Part shown: positions 47,816 to 59,016 of the stretch, in pieces
Layout: each line of letters opens with the position of its first letter
How positions within the stretch are numbered: the first letter of the stretch is position 1
Source: Isoetes taiwanensis
Lineage: Eukaryota; Streptophyta; Lycopodiopsida; Isoetales; Isoetaceae
Direction: 5' to 3'
Length of the DNA stretch: 64,000 nt
NCBI GenBank assembly: GCA_021234155.1
Contig: JAJEKV010000045.1
Location: 2,133,474 to 2,197,473 of the forward strand
Position numbers and translations under genes: made by a program
The notes under the pieces: model-generated
What the model was told of the DNA's origin: nothing
Seen by the model: only the letters and a program-made list of their open reading frames with translations
The model's database searches: none

Positions 47816-49198
47816 ATCACACCGGATGCTGATATATACCACTAGATGTGCACCGCATCCACTTTGTTTTGTGTATTTGAATTGTGTATGGGTTTTTATA
47901 TGAATTTTGTATTTTGAAGGGAATACATATATGATTTTTGTATATGAATCTTGCATTTTGAAGGGAATCTTCACATTTTATGATTAATTAAACATAAAGC
48001 GTGTAATCAACTCAGATGTAGAACTGCCCCGATCGGCCAAGCCATAGGTCTATACTAGGATGCCAATTAACTTGGCATAAAATGTCTATGATAACTTCGG
48101 GTTGCAATACTAATGTTGCCTAAATTATACACATGCCAAAGTATTTTCTTATTCATATGTGGGAAGAAAATATAATAATCATAATAAAGTAATGAAGGTT
48201 CAATCGATGGTAGTCTTCTATCATGACAATAGTCCCCCCCCCAACCCCCAACCTCCCTATTCGACCGCCATCTCTTCTTCACCTTCAAATATGCGGCGGA
48301 GCGAGCCTTACATGGAACTACTGAACCACCACTGGATCTTGCAAAGGATCCGGAACGGCGGTGACCTACAAAACCTCTATTACATTAGTTCCTTTGTTAA
48401 TGACATATATAAATTTTATTGCATCCAAGTAAACATACTTGTTCACATTGCTCAACCCTCACGAGTGTGTCTTGACCACGATACCGACGAAGTTGAATCT
48501 AGTGAATACAGGCCACTTTCGGATCTTTATGCGTATCGTGGCATGAGCACCAAGACACACAAGATCAAACCATTCGCATCAAACAACATTGTTTTGAATG
48601 CACTACCGACATCAACCTCCATGATAGTCTTTATAGTACCAATCCATTCCAACATTGCCTCGATTGGGTTTGGTCCGCACTACCACCGCAAACTGTACTA
48701 AACTTTGCTGATATACCACAATCATAAGTGCGCTTTGCCATGATCCACACTTTGTCGCCGAAAGTGAGCACCGTAAGACCATATTGATGCATATGAATTA
48801 TACTACAAAGTAAAGGAACAAATGTTCAAAATAACGAACTAAAACTCGTGAATTATATGCTATTAAGTTGCACTTACAAATAGTGACACGCCTTTTAGCA
48901 TATGCAAATTCTTCGCTAGAAACATGTTCGCCACGTTGCCTTGCCATCTCTAGTTGTTCGAGCAGCCCATTTATTGTTTATCTCACTTGGCAGGACCCCT
49001 AGATGATCCGGAAGTGGTTGTTTATGCGATTCTTTGTCGATAGCGCCTTCTCCTCATCTCTCTTTTATTTTTTCTTCCTCGTATTTTTTTATCCATTTCT
49101 CCATGGGAGTGGAGTTGTAGATGAGAAACTTATTGACTTTTGCCTGTTCTTCTAGTGTGAACAATTTCTTCTCGTGGTCTTCCTTCGAACTTCTCCAA
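47816..49198. other. CACTA internal region, decayed transposase tail or noncoding
   Basis: A 180-codon plus-strand frame at 48159-48701 lies opposite the transposase. The minus strand shows fragments (FGDKVWIMAKRTYDCGISAK near 48750) where CACTA transposases carry their C-terminal region. Neither reading is convincing. Confidence 0.3.
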
Positions 49199-51563
49199 CT
49201 ATAGTTGGAGTGTCTTCATCGGGTCCATAATCGTGGAGCATTGGGGTGTAGATCGCCCAAGAACTTCGGTGACATAGAATAATGACTCTCGTGCTAACCA
49301 ACCCCTCGCCATGCAACCCTCCTGCCTTGCCTTTCTCGACGCATCGAAGTCCTTGAGGACCTTCGAAAGCGCTCTATAAAAACATCCATCTAGGATTTGT
49401 TGTGCCCCGCAAGCTCTACTTCGCCCACTAAATGCACTAGTAAGTGAGTTTGTATGTCCAAAACTTGTTGGGAATTCTTTCTCTAGCATACAACATGCCT
49501 CAACGACCTTTTAGTTCGCATGTCCGCAATTTCATTTGTCGGTATCTCCTTCCTTGTAATCCATCTAAATATGATTTAAGAAAGAAAAAAAGTTAAGTGA
49601 GAGTTCAGCATCGAAAGTGTTTTTCTAAATCCGCATCGAACCTCGAAAACTCGATAGGAGACATATTGCATGTAGTGGACCGTCTTCGAGGCGACCCTCG
49701 TAACAATAGGCATAACAAACTGCAACATCTTATGCCAATCATGAGATTTCAACCCGCTTAACTCCCCTTCGTTAGAGAAACAATTACGCAATGCAATGCA
49801 TATATCCCTGCCGGAGTCTTTATTGCCTTGATCGCCTCGAACGGGTTTCATACATTTTCTAGGCACGATCCAATCCACTTGTGGCCTTATTCCTTCTTCG
49901 ACATTTAACCATGCTTTTAGATTTTGATCCAGCTTCTTGTAGATCTTCTCGTTTGCATCCTCGGCGTGTCCTTCGTCCGGTGACATGCTTCCAAATAGAC
50001 GCCAAACGCGTTTTAAAGATGTGCATGGGATCAAGAAGATGATGGATCTTCAATTCTCGTCCAATAGGGTAGAAGGAAGAAGGATGCTTTCTACTTCATT
50101 CCCTTAACCTTATTTCCTTCAAATGCAGATCCCACATGTTACCCCAATCTCTCATTGTCAACCTTTTGGGAGGCTCTTCATTGTAATGTTTTTCTCTTGA
50201 CCTCACGTATCGAAGTCGATTTTCCATTGGCGATATCTCTTGAAGTTTGCATAGACATTTTTTGTGCAATGCCGCTGACCTACGAGTTCAACTGTTCAAA
50301 CCCACACAAGTGACATGCCGATATCCGCACACTTGGAGTCCGAGAGTTCATACAAACCAGGCCAATCGCCATTGTCCACATTAAGATTGCTCTCAAGGTA
50401 AATCTTCGCTCAAAGACGGTTCTCTTGAGACATCGTAAAAACTTCAATACCTTCACCCACAATGTCAAAAGCTCATCAATAACTATTTTCAGATATGGAT
50501 CTAGACTTTCCCGCTTCTTCGGTCCTGAACTAATAGTACTACCATTAAATGGCTAGTCTTCATGAGTAACCACGGTTGGGTAATTATAGTTGATCAACAC
50601 TCACCGCCAAGTTGACCACGCTGGCCGATTGACGCCCATAAGGATTAACACCATCCGCTTGCCAACCCTAATCTGAGATTTCGTGGCTCTCTTCCAAATT
50701 CGCCATGTTTCATCAATATGCTTCCATTGCTTGCAGTCACTAACCACGCGGAGTACATTGTCACTCGACGCATTAGCGGCACACCAACCCATGAGCGAAG
50801 CTAGAGATTCACATCGAAACAATAGCCTTATGCGAGGGATCAATGGAAAGTAGCGAACCACCTTCATCGGACGGTCTTTCCCTTTGGCATCCGTGATTGT
50901 ACCTAGAGGCACCACATTTAGGGCATGTTTCGTGTTCTTGTAGATGTCATCCTGATAATATACCATGCAATCATTTGGACAAGCGTGAATCTTATGGTAG
51001 CCTAAACCAAAGAGGCCGCCAATATATTTTTATTTCAGTGCGACTTTTGGGCATAGTGTTCCCTTGTGGGAGTATTTTCTCTTGCAATAACCTCGTATAA
51101 AAAACGTACCTTTTACGTATACATTCAACTACAAATTCAATAAGTCAAGTGATTGCAATTGTACTTTACTCTAACAAAGCCGTAATAAATCGGCATTGCT
51201 CCATTTGAATTTGGCTTGAAGGTTTAATATCAATAAAGATGTCGCCAATCTAGATATGCTTGCACCTCGATATAATGCTTTATGCGCCTCCAATAAAACG
51301 TGATCTTCATGACCATCGTTAGGAGTATTTATATCGCCATCTAGGTCGTTGTCGAAGATTGGGCCAAATGCATCTAACATGTCGGCTATGGGTTCTTCAA
51401 CTTCCATGAAGTCGCCCATAGGGGCATTGTCATCATCTTCATCATCGTATTCCCGCTCATCTTCATCATTGTACTCTTCATTATGCGTTGTGCCCATGTT
51501 TGTACCATACCGCCAATGTATTCTAATTCTCATCCGCAATGACTTTTGATGTCGCCAATTCAA
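49199..51563 (-). pseudogene. CACTA TNP2-like transposase, broken
   Basis: Minus-strand pieces follow TNP2 order. 51563-51171 has an acidic stretch, then ALYRGASISRLATSLLILNL and FKWSNADLLRL. About 51000-50940 has KIHACPNDCMVYYQDD, the Cys-rich block. 50966-50601 has MKVVRYFPLIPRIRLLFRCE, then WKHIDE and DGVNP-like text. 50034-49576 has GLKSHDWHKMLQFVMPI, the block before the C-terminal DUF4218-like part. 49489-49199 may be the end of it. The enzyme would cut at the CACTA termini. Frameshifts and stops between every block make it non-functional as shown. Confidence 0.85.
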
Positions 51564-51763
51564 GACGCTTGATGTGGTCTTATATCCACTTGCCTACCCC
51601 GCACGCCGATTAAACGAAATATATGCGATTGATACATACATTGAGAGCCCGTTTTGTTAAATTTTAAGCATTTAATAACGAACTAAATATAAAATTTTAT
51701 GTCATAATCAAAGCATATATTGAAGATATAATACACATTTATCTTCAATATGTGCAATCTCAT

Positions 51764-51808
51764 TCCAAGAGAAGAAGAAGAAGAATTCGAAGAAGAAGAA
51801 GAAGAAAA
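51764..51808. repeat. Short GAA microsatellite
   Basis: GAAGAAGAAGAA runs interrupted by one ATTC. Confidence 0.9.
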
Positions 51809-51828
51809 ATGGTGCATTCCGACAAAAA

Positions 51829-52110
51829 TTATATGAGTAATTTGAGTACATCATCAAAGGACATCCGTATTGGTCTACCGTATTCATATTCAATGAACAA
51901 TTCATCACCAATACACAAAGTTTTTATAGCATAAACCATGATATATCTCCCCACAATTTTACGGGCTAAAAAATCTTCTTGGTCTTTGTTTGCCTCGACA
52001 AATTCACAATTGGTAGCTTCAGGATTCTCGATAGAGCTATTAATAAAAGCAGCAAGGTTTCCATGCAACTGAGGACGACCATCAATATATGTGAAGCTTT
52101 ATGTAGTCAC
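51829..52110 (-). pseudogene. SET-domain-like fragment upstream of the transposase
   Basis: The minus strand reads YIDGRPQLHGNLAAFINSSI, then NCEFVEANKDQ, then IKTLCIGDELFIEYEYGRP. The order GN-x-A-x-FIN-S followed by a basic strand and GDEL-x-x-x-Y-x-YG is that of the C-terminal half of SET lysine methyltransferases. The upstream half is in other frames or lost. It could be a captured gene or a domain of the transposon's own protein. The call rests on two motifs. Confidence 0.55.
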
Positions 52111-52439
52111 CGGGCTTGGATATTGTTCGCATTTGAATTTAGGCCATAGATGAGCATGCGCCAATCGATGCTTACTCAATTTATGCCAAGTGTCCGAAGT
52201 TATATTCAGGACCTACATATGGCATTAAAGGAACAAATCGTAATCATCTTTGACTTTCACACTAGTCATAATATATAATCCCAGCCAAAGACCGGGACCC
52301 GACTATTTTTAATCATGTATTGCCTACCCCAATATGTAAATTGCTCCCCCATAAATAATTGGCTTGCCTCTAGGCCATGCATTGAATTTCTTACGATCTT
52401 TATCCTAGAAGGGCTGGACCAAATGGACTAGTGAAGGTG

Positions 52440-53204
52440 GAAGATTATTTTCTTCGACATGATCTAGTACATTCCAATTTTGATGAACATTGTCATTCCC
52501 TCCAATCTTGGCAACGGCCATTGCACGACGAAGTTCTATCAATGTAATGGGATACTCTTTGAGGAAGTTGATGGCTTTCTTTTTGTAGGGTTTTCTATGA
52601 ACGCATTCATAGTATCAACATCATCTACTTCCAATGACAACATAACCCCAAAATCTATATAATTTTGCCGAGCTCACTTCATTCTCAATTTCTTCCTAAC
52701 AAAATACAAACAAACTAAGTTAAGACATCGATTCAAGTACATGAGAGTAGTTGATTATCGCTCATAAGATTCGTATTATACCTCGTTGGAATACCCCACA
52801 TGTGCGTCCGAGCACCGGATTTGTCGGGCATTCACCATATTTCTCAACATGGTCGAGGACAGTCTTTCTCATCCGTTTTATTTGTCCTTTGCACATCGAA
52901 CAATTGCAATATAACCGCCTCACTCTGTCAAGTAAACCGCAAAAAAAAGTAACATCAAGATATAAAGTTAACTAATCATTCAAACATGTTTATGGTACAT
53001 ACATCGGCGGCATTCATTTCATGCACACCACCCCCCAAATCTAGGAAGACTAGGTCCACCGGGTCTAATTGGACTATTTGTGGCAATTGTTGGGGTAACA
53101 TTCTTGCTGCAAGTCGCCATGTAACTTTCTCAAAGCTTTCGTCTCACTTTTACGCTCAAATTCCTTCCGACGCTCGTCCATGTTGTTTTTCTAGTAAACA
53201 ATAA
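52440..53204 (-). pseudogene. Decayed N-terminal protein of the CACTA
   Basis: Minus-strand readings include DERRKEFERKSETKALRKLH (about 53180) and LYCNCSMCKGQIKRMRKTVL then HVEKYGECP (about 52920-52830). The CNCxxC...H pattern is like the N-terminal transposase-associated zinc-binding region of CACTA proteins. No frame is continuous. Confidence 0.35.
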
Positions 53205-53341
53205 AATATTAATAAAACCATGTAATAATATAATAATTATAAATATCCATGTTTTTTCATGATTTTATCAAATGTTTATTCTTAAGATTCAGATTCATAC
53301 AACGCTTTATGATATTTAGAAAGCATTTGATTGAAGGGTGC

Positions 53342-53545
53342 CCCGAACCCGATACATCTAGTCCTCTCCATTTGAAATGGAGTCGACCAAATACCTTTAT
53401 ATTCACGAACCTTTCAAATCTTTTGTAATCTATGAAGATTGAAACTTACGTTACGAGGTGCATAAACCCGATACATTTAGTCTTCTCCATTCGGGATGGA
53501 ACCGGCCAATTACCTTTGATCATGCATCCCTCAAGTTTTTAACAT
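53342..53545. repeat. Tandem duplication of about 120 bp
   Basis: CCCGATACAT(C/T)TAGTC(C/T)TCTCCATT occurs at about 53348 and 53468. The pattern (CCGA...CTAGTCTTCC...GGCGGAGCCGACC) resembles the 122-bp repeat at 22.7-23.0 kb. Confidence 0.7.
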
Positions 53546-53712
53546 ACTTTCAAGATTCAATCTTCTAATCTATTAGCATTTGGAGGTGTTTAACTCTAAC
53601 ACAAAGATTAAAGCGTAGATCTTACCTTATGAAGACCCACGGGCAAAAATCCAAACAAACGAAAGTGAAAATAACAAGTAAATAACCCGAAGCGGTAGGG
53701 TTCCTCACATAT

Positions 53713-53892
53713 GTGACGCCGTTTATCGACGTCGGTGGTGACGCCGTTTAACGACGCCAAAGCTGACGCCGCCCCGACACCTAGGCATGCCACATCGGCT
53801 TTTTGCCCGATCGATGCCTCCTCATATGCCACGCCGATGATCATGACGCCGTTTAACGGCGTCAAATGATCATAACGCCGTTAAACGACCAA
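53713..53892. repeat. Cluster of the CACTA CpG motif
   Basis: GACGCCGTTTATCGACGTC, GACGCCGTTTAACGACGCC, GACGCCGTTTAACGGCGTC and AACGCCGTTAAACGACC occur within 180 bp. Confidence 0.85.
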
Positions 53893-54422
53893 CCGTGGAT
53901 TGTTTAACATAACGAAAACAACATACAATACAAATAACACAAATAAATAAAAATACCGATTGTTCCCATTCATAAAATAAGCTTATACAACGACAACACA
54001 AATAGATAAAAACTTATTGTTTCCATTCATAAAAAAAGCTTATACATTACTTATGTCCATCCCCGAGGGACGTGATGTTTGATGCAACCATTTGCATCAT
54101 TATCCGCACCATTAATGTCGTTTTCTTTGTTTGGCTCTGTGAGCCATTCTACTACCGTTCCTCGCATGGAACGCCGATGTTAGTGCAATCGAAGCTCCTT
54201 TTCACTCATCTTTGCCACGATGGTGAAGGGAGGGTTCTCGGCTGAAGCGGGGGTTGCTGGAGTTGTCTTCCCTTGGAGGAGGAGGATTACTGCTAGAAGG
54301 AACATATCGCCTTGAAGGTGGTCTTCAACCCTTGGGACCATTATAGCAAGATAGGGAAGAACACTCAAAAAATAAGAATAACAAAGAAGCTTCATCGATG
54401 GATCCACTTATAACGTGGATGT
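53893..54422. other. CACTA 5' region, possible small ORF
   Basis: A duplicated block (AATAGATAAAAACTTATTG and relatives near 53945 and 54005) is followed by a 75-codon minus-strand frame (54407-54180) beginning MDPSMKLLCYSYFLSVLPYL, which looks like a signal peptide. Given its position just downstream of the telo-box it could be a small first gene or captured exon. Confidence 0.3.
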
Positions 54423-54441
54423 AGGGTTAGGGTTAGGGTTT
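54423..54441 (-). promoter_or_regulatory. Telo-box (AAACCCTAACCCTAA)
   Basis: GGGTTAGGGTTAGGGTTTT on plus is an AAACCCTAA motif array on minus, a common plant promoter element. It lies between the terminus and the minus-strand genes, where the CACTA promoter is expected. Confidence 0.55.
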
Positions 54442-54462
54442 TATTTGGCAAAAAAAAAAATT

Positions 54463-54900
54463 CCTTCCGGTGACGCCGCAACGACGCTTAAGCCGACGCG
54501 GTCTTGACACGCAGTAAAGCGCCAAATTTGGCACCAGACTATGCCACGCAGGCACGTGACACGCCGGCGTTGCAGTAACGCCGCTCAACGACGGCACCGG
54601 GCGCCGCTTTGACACGCAGGGCCACTTTGGCAAACCGCCCATTTCCACGCATGACATGCGGTAGATGTCGGGCCGGAAAACGCCGTTGAACGACGCTTAG
54701 CCGACGCGGTTTGACACGGCTCCCGCCAGCCTTGGCAGTACCCATCTATGCGCGCAGTGCATCACCGCCACCGATGATCGCCGTTGAACGACGCTCCAAC
54801 GACGCTGCGAAAGTGCCGCTGAACGACGATGTCGTTGATCAACGACGACGATCCGGCGTTCATCGACGACGCGACGTCGTTGGACGTCGACGATCCCTTG
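54463..54900 (-). repeat. CACTA right subterminal repeat cluster
   Basis: Copies include ACGCCGCTCAACGACGG (about 54579), ACGCCGTTGAACGACGC (about 54680), GCCGTTGAACGACGC (about 54780) and a perfect 16-bp palindrome GTCGTTGATCAACGAC at 54831-54846. It shares ACGCCGCTCAACGACG exactly with the left cluster. Confidence 0.9.
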
Positions 54901-54905
54901 TAGTG
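54888..54905 (-). repeat. CACTA right terminal repeat
   Basis: The minus strand starts CACTACAAGGGATCGTCG, a canonical En/Spm terminus. It sits exactly where LINE endonuclease coding resumes. Confidence 0.85.
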
Positions 54906-55045
54906 TGCAGAGTATGTGACCTGCACATCCATCTTCCAAGCAATAAGAGTACCCCCACTAGTCCGCCCAGAAGAAGAAGCAATAAAGCCAAACTGCCTAC
55001 CAACCATATTCATGAGCCTGGACATATCACCCCTGTGACACTTAT
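54906..55045 (-). pseudogene. LINE 5' piece: start of the endonuclease
   Basis: The minus strand reads SRLMNMVGRQFGFIASSSGR then SGGTLIAWKMDVQVTYSA, typical of the beginning of a plant LINE endonuclease (the SGG-LI-AW block). The frame runs straight into the CACTA terminus. It is the missing start of the LINE endonuclease at 17.1-17.96 kb. Confidence 0.75.
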
Positions 55046-55189
55046 GCATACATTGTCAGTATTATAATCTAAGACGATTTTATATACTAGCTAGCACGAC
55101 ATATACATAGGAGGTGATTTTTAAGCATACATTGTCAGTATTATAATCTAAGACGATTTTATATACTAGCTAGCACGACATATACATAG
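55046..55189. repeat. 65-bp duplication at the LINE 5' junction
   Basis: The 65 bp from GCATACATTGTCAG to ATATACATAG occurs at 55046-55110 and identically at 55125-55189. The LINE target-duplication sequence TAGGAGGTGATTTTT lies between them. Confidence 0.95.
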
Positions 55190-56156
55190 TTTTAACCTAG
55201 TTTTAATCCTCTCAAGTTTTGCTTATTAGTTCAAAAACCATGTCTGATTTTGAAATTGTTTTGTCTGTTTATGGCACATGCTTATTTACTATGCTTGTTA
55301 GCAGTCTACTATGGTGGTTTATATCGTTGTTGTTTTAATATACTTGTTTCAATCCTTGAAGTCATTATGAACTTTGAGCATGATTTTTTACATTAACTAG
55401 TGATTCCAACTATTATATCTAATCTTGCACTACTTTTAGAGCATGATCCTTATTCACAATTATAAACTTATATTATCTGCATTGACTTATTTAGTGGTTT
55501 TATGGCATGGTCTATGTTTTCTTTCTTGTTTTCTACCATTATATGTAGCAGCTTTTATGTTGGAATGTGTACATTTGTACTTATATTTGCCAATGTATTC
55601 TTTGTGGTATAGTATTTAGTATCCATAGAGTGTGCACGTGGATTATTTAAAGTGTTTATCATGCATGATTTGGGTGCTCCCTTGCATATTTGAAGTGGTA
55701 GGGAGCTCTAGAGGTATGGTGTAGAGCATCTTTGTCATGGAGTCTCCTATAACAACAATAATTCTAGCGAAAGTTGAGGGCATAACTCACTTGTGATAAA
55801 GGATATCTAGTGTTCTAATGTAAAACTCTATATACCGTCGAGTATATTCCTAAGACTTTTATTCTTTATAATTAGCAATGTTCAATTGTAGATGTATGGC
55901 TAGGGAAATAATGTGGTGAATCAATGATATATTTCCCCATCCTCATTTTTAATTAGCCTTATTTTAGAAGTGCGTATCACTTAGCCAAACCAAAATTTTA
56001 AAATCTCAAGAAAGTACACAAGATCCTCTTTTAGAATCAAACAATATTCATATCCATTGTACCATTTAGCAATAAGGCACCATATGTTCAGATATTCACT
56101 TCACCTAGGCAGCAACTTGGAACAACATGCTTCACTTTCATGCGATAGAGAAGAGT
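55190..56156. other. Intergenic, nothing recognised
   Basis: AT-rich single-copy-looking sequence without a sustained frame or repeat. Confidence 0.5.
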
Positions 56157-57880
56157 TACGACAAATTCAAGCTTGAACTCAAAGCATGATTTTGATTGCG
56201 GGGCATCGCAGCGGGGCAAGTTTGGAACTGGTGCCTGGAGAGGGTTTTTTTGTTCTTCCTCTCTTTGAACCCTCGAGGAAACTCTGTATGCAAGCTCTCG
56301 ACAACTTTAGAGGCTGAAAGGGTTGCCAAAACGTAAATCCTACAGCTTTCATAGGATTTAAGTATTGAGGTACCAAAACCGCTCCATCTGCTAATCCCAC
56401 CACTCAAATGGTAGTTAATGTCCCAAGAAATGTCTCCGAAAAGAAAAAGTGGCCATCCACCGCACAAATGTGCCAAACCCCAAATTTCCCCGACGTAGGG
56501 TACTATGGGGAAATGAAGTGTCCCCCCAGTTCGGCAGCTCTAGCGAGCTTGGAATGCACTTTTGACTTCGCACATAAGTCCGAAGCATCCAATTTACTCC
56601 ATGAACCAATTATTATGACCAATAGAGCCAAACTTGATTCGCTCTAAGCAACTAGTCGACCTTTCATTCAATGCACTCTCTGCCTAGTGCATTAGTCTAA
56701 ACATGCCATGTACTCAGCAATCCGAGCTGCTGATCGATCTTCTACTTCTCCAGCATATGTCCTATGATAATTTTGCCCTTCTAGATGCAACTGCGTAGTC
56801 GTACGGTCATTCCGTACCTTCTGGCATGCCAGTCGTGTGATGTCCAAATTGTTACGAGATATCGCGACGGGGCAAGTTTGAAACTGGTGCATGGGGAGGG
56901 TTTTTTTGTTCTCCCCCTCTTCGAACCATCGAGGAAACCTTGCATGCAAGCTCTCGACCACTTCAAAGGCAGGGAGGGTATAGGGTTTAAGTATCGGGGT
57001 ACCAAAATCATTCCATCTGCTTCAAATGGTATCTCATGTCCCAAGAAATGTTCCCAAAAAGAAAAAATAGTCATCCACTGCACGGATATGCCAAACCTTA
57101 AATTTCCCCCTTCTCGCACGATGAGGAAATGAAGCGTTCCTCCAGTTTAACAGCTCCAGTGAGCTCGAAATGCGGTTTTCACTTCGCAAATGAGTCCAAA
57201 GCATCCAATTTACTCCAGGGACGAACTATTATGACCTCGACTTGCTCCAAGCAACTAGTCGATCTTTCGCTCAATACACTCCCAGCCTAGTGCTTTAGTC
57301 TAAACATAGCATGCACTCGACAATTCGGCCTTCTAATCGATTTTCTACTCCTCAAACATGTGTCCTAGGCTAAGTCTGTCTTTATGGATGCAATCGCGCA
57401 GTCGTACTGTCATTCCGTACCTTCTGGCATGCCTGGGATCACGATGTCCAGCTTGTTACGAGACATCGCGACAGGGAAAGTTTGGAACCAATGGGTGGGG
57501 AGGGTTTTTTTGTTCTCCTCCTCTTCGAACCAGCGAGGAAAGGAGGGCTGCCAAAATGTAAACCCTTCAGAGGCAAGGAGGGCTGCCAAAATGTAAACCC
57601 TACATATTTCATAGGGTTTAAGTATCGGGGTACCAAAACTGCTCCATCTAATAATCCCACCATTCAAATGGTAGCCCATGTCCCAAGAAACGTTCCCGAA
57701 AAGAAAAAATGGCCATCCATCGTATGGGTGTGCCAAACCCCAAATTTTTCCCTTTTCTTCCCGTCTCAAGACTAATCGTACTCGATCATTGCCTTGCAGG
57801 AATAACCACCTTTTCCTAAAGCTAGTCACCTGACCATCTGCTTTGAAAGGTTCCAAACTTTTTCCAAAGCTAGTCACTTG
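56157..57880. repeat. Tandem triplication with 0.60-0.66 kb units
   Basis: The landmark CAAGTTTGGAACTGG recurs, with changes, at about 56216, 56873 and 57477. GGGTTTTTTTGTTCT(T/C)C and CATGTCCCAAGAAA follow in each copy. A 36-bp sub-duplication lies at 57538-57602. Long frames on both strands result from the repeat and show no domain. Confidence 0.85.
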
Positions 57881-59016
57881 AATATCTGCTTTGAAAGGTT
57901 TTTCTTAGGTTAGTAAACTTACCATCTGCTTATAAGATCTTATACTGATTTGGCTTCTATGCTGCAATCACAGTTACCTCCTTACTTCTTTACTCTAGAG
58001 CAAAAATTGATTGAAAAGAAACTCTTTCATTAACCCAAATCAAATGAAAACAATCATTCCAGCACTCACATGCACCTACAATCCATCCTCCTCTTCCCCC
58101 CCCCCCCTTTTTAAATACCCCTTTACCTTATACCCCTTTACCTAAAACCTTAGGTTGCTCCATGCGTTTATAAAATAAGAATATTTCCCAAAACAATATC
58201 CTGCATGACAATCTCCATGTCTTGCAATGCTCAACTGACAATGTTAAACTAACAAGTACACCCAAAATTATGGCTCATAATGCTTGATAACATGTGTCAT
58301 TATCTTGCACCCCAGCTAATTAGTTCATTCATTTAGAATAGTTCAAACCAATGATTATTTACCTCACCATATCTAGCATAGGTTCATCTCAATGACAAAA
58401 TTATTAAGGGTTTTTCAGGCTTAAGGTTCAAGGTAGGAATATCTTATTCATTGCCCCCTAGATCAACGACTTAGGTCTAGCAAAAACTTAACTTCAATGG
58501 GCCACTATTACCTTTAACTTCCTTGAGGGGGTCGATCATCTCAAAAAAATATTGCTCATGAAGTGCTTAAAATTTTAAAGAAGATAATTCGAAGGCCAAT
58601 GCTTTTATTATTATTTTTTTACCATAGCAAAAGAAAACTAGGGCTAGGGCATCGATTTAGAGCAGCGAGGAATGAGCGCCTGAAACTGGTAACCATCTAT
58701 GACGTCTAAGCTTTCTTGGTTCAGCTAGAAGTAGAAACGGCAGCTACGGAAGTGTTTGGGTTTATCTTCAGCCTCTAATCTTTTCACTTCTTAAATAGAG
58801 TCCGCTCTGAGCCGTTTCTTTTTGGTCAGATACTTACATGTTTTGCGTTTGCAAAACCACAAATCTTTGCACTTGAAGCCAGGATACAATTTTCTTATCT
58901 GCATTTATAAATCTGGTAAAATCATATGGTACGAGGAGAAGCCATAAGTTCGGGTCTTGAATAGACATGTGAGTTTCTTGATAGAATTTTCATATTATCT
59001 GTTTCGTTTTGCACAG
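57881..59016. other. Intergenic or intronic, nothing recognised
   Basis: It includes a poly-C run near 58100. No coding signal stands out. It could be intron or upstream sequence of the fragment at 59017. Confidence 0.4.

Larger units (their letters stand above)
17958..54905 (-). mobile_element. Large composite CACTA (En/Spm) transposon, about 37 kb
   Basis: The right end (minus strand) begins CACTACAAGGGATCG. The left end, read on plus, begins CAATTACAAAACC, a degenerate CACTA end. The 3-bp flanks are TGC at 54906-54908 and CGC at 17955-17957, an imperfect match. LINE endonuclease sequence stops at one end and resumes at the other. Both ends carry clusters of the same near-palindromic CpG motif, as expected of CACTA subterminal repeats. 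TNP2-like transposase pieces lie inside on the minus strand. An LTR retrotransposon (35.0-46.0 kb) and a satellite array are nested within. An alternative is two or more abutting CACTA copies, since motif clusters also occur internally. Confidence 0.75.

Noticed and set aside
48159-48701. 180-codon plus-strand ORF
   Set aside because: It lies opposite the transposase tail, has no recognisable domain and reads as low-complexity Pro/Asn followed by ordinary antisense sequence.
54423-54441. Telomere-like GGGTTAGGGTTAGGG
   Set aside because: Only two to three units; better explained as a promoter telo-box than as an interstitial telomere.
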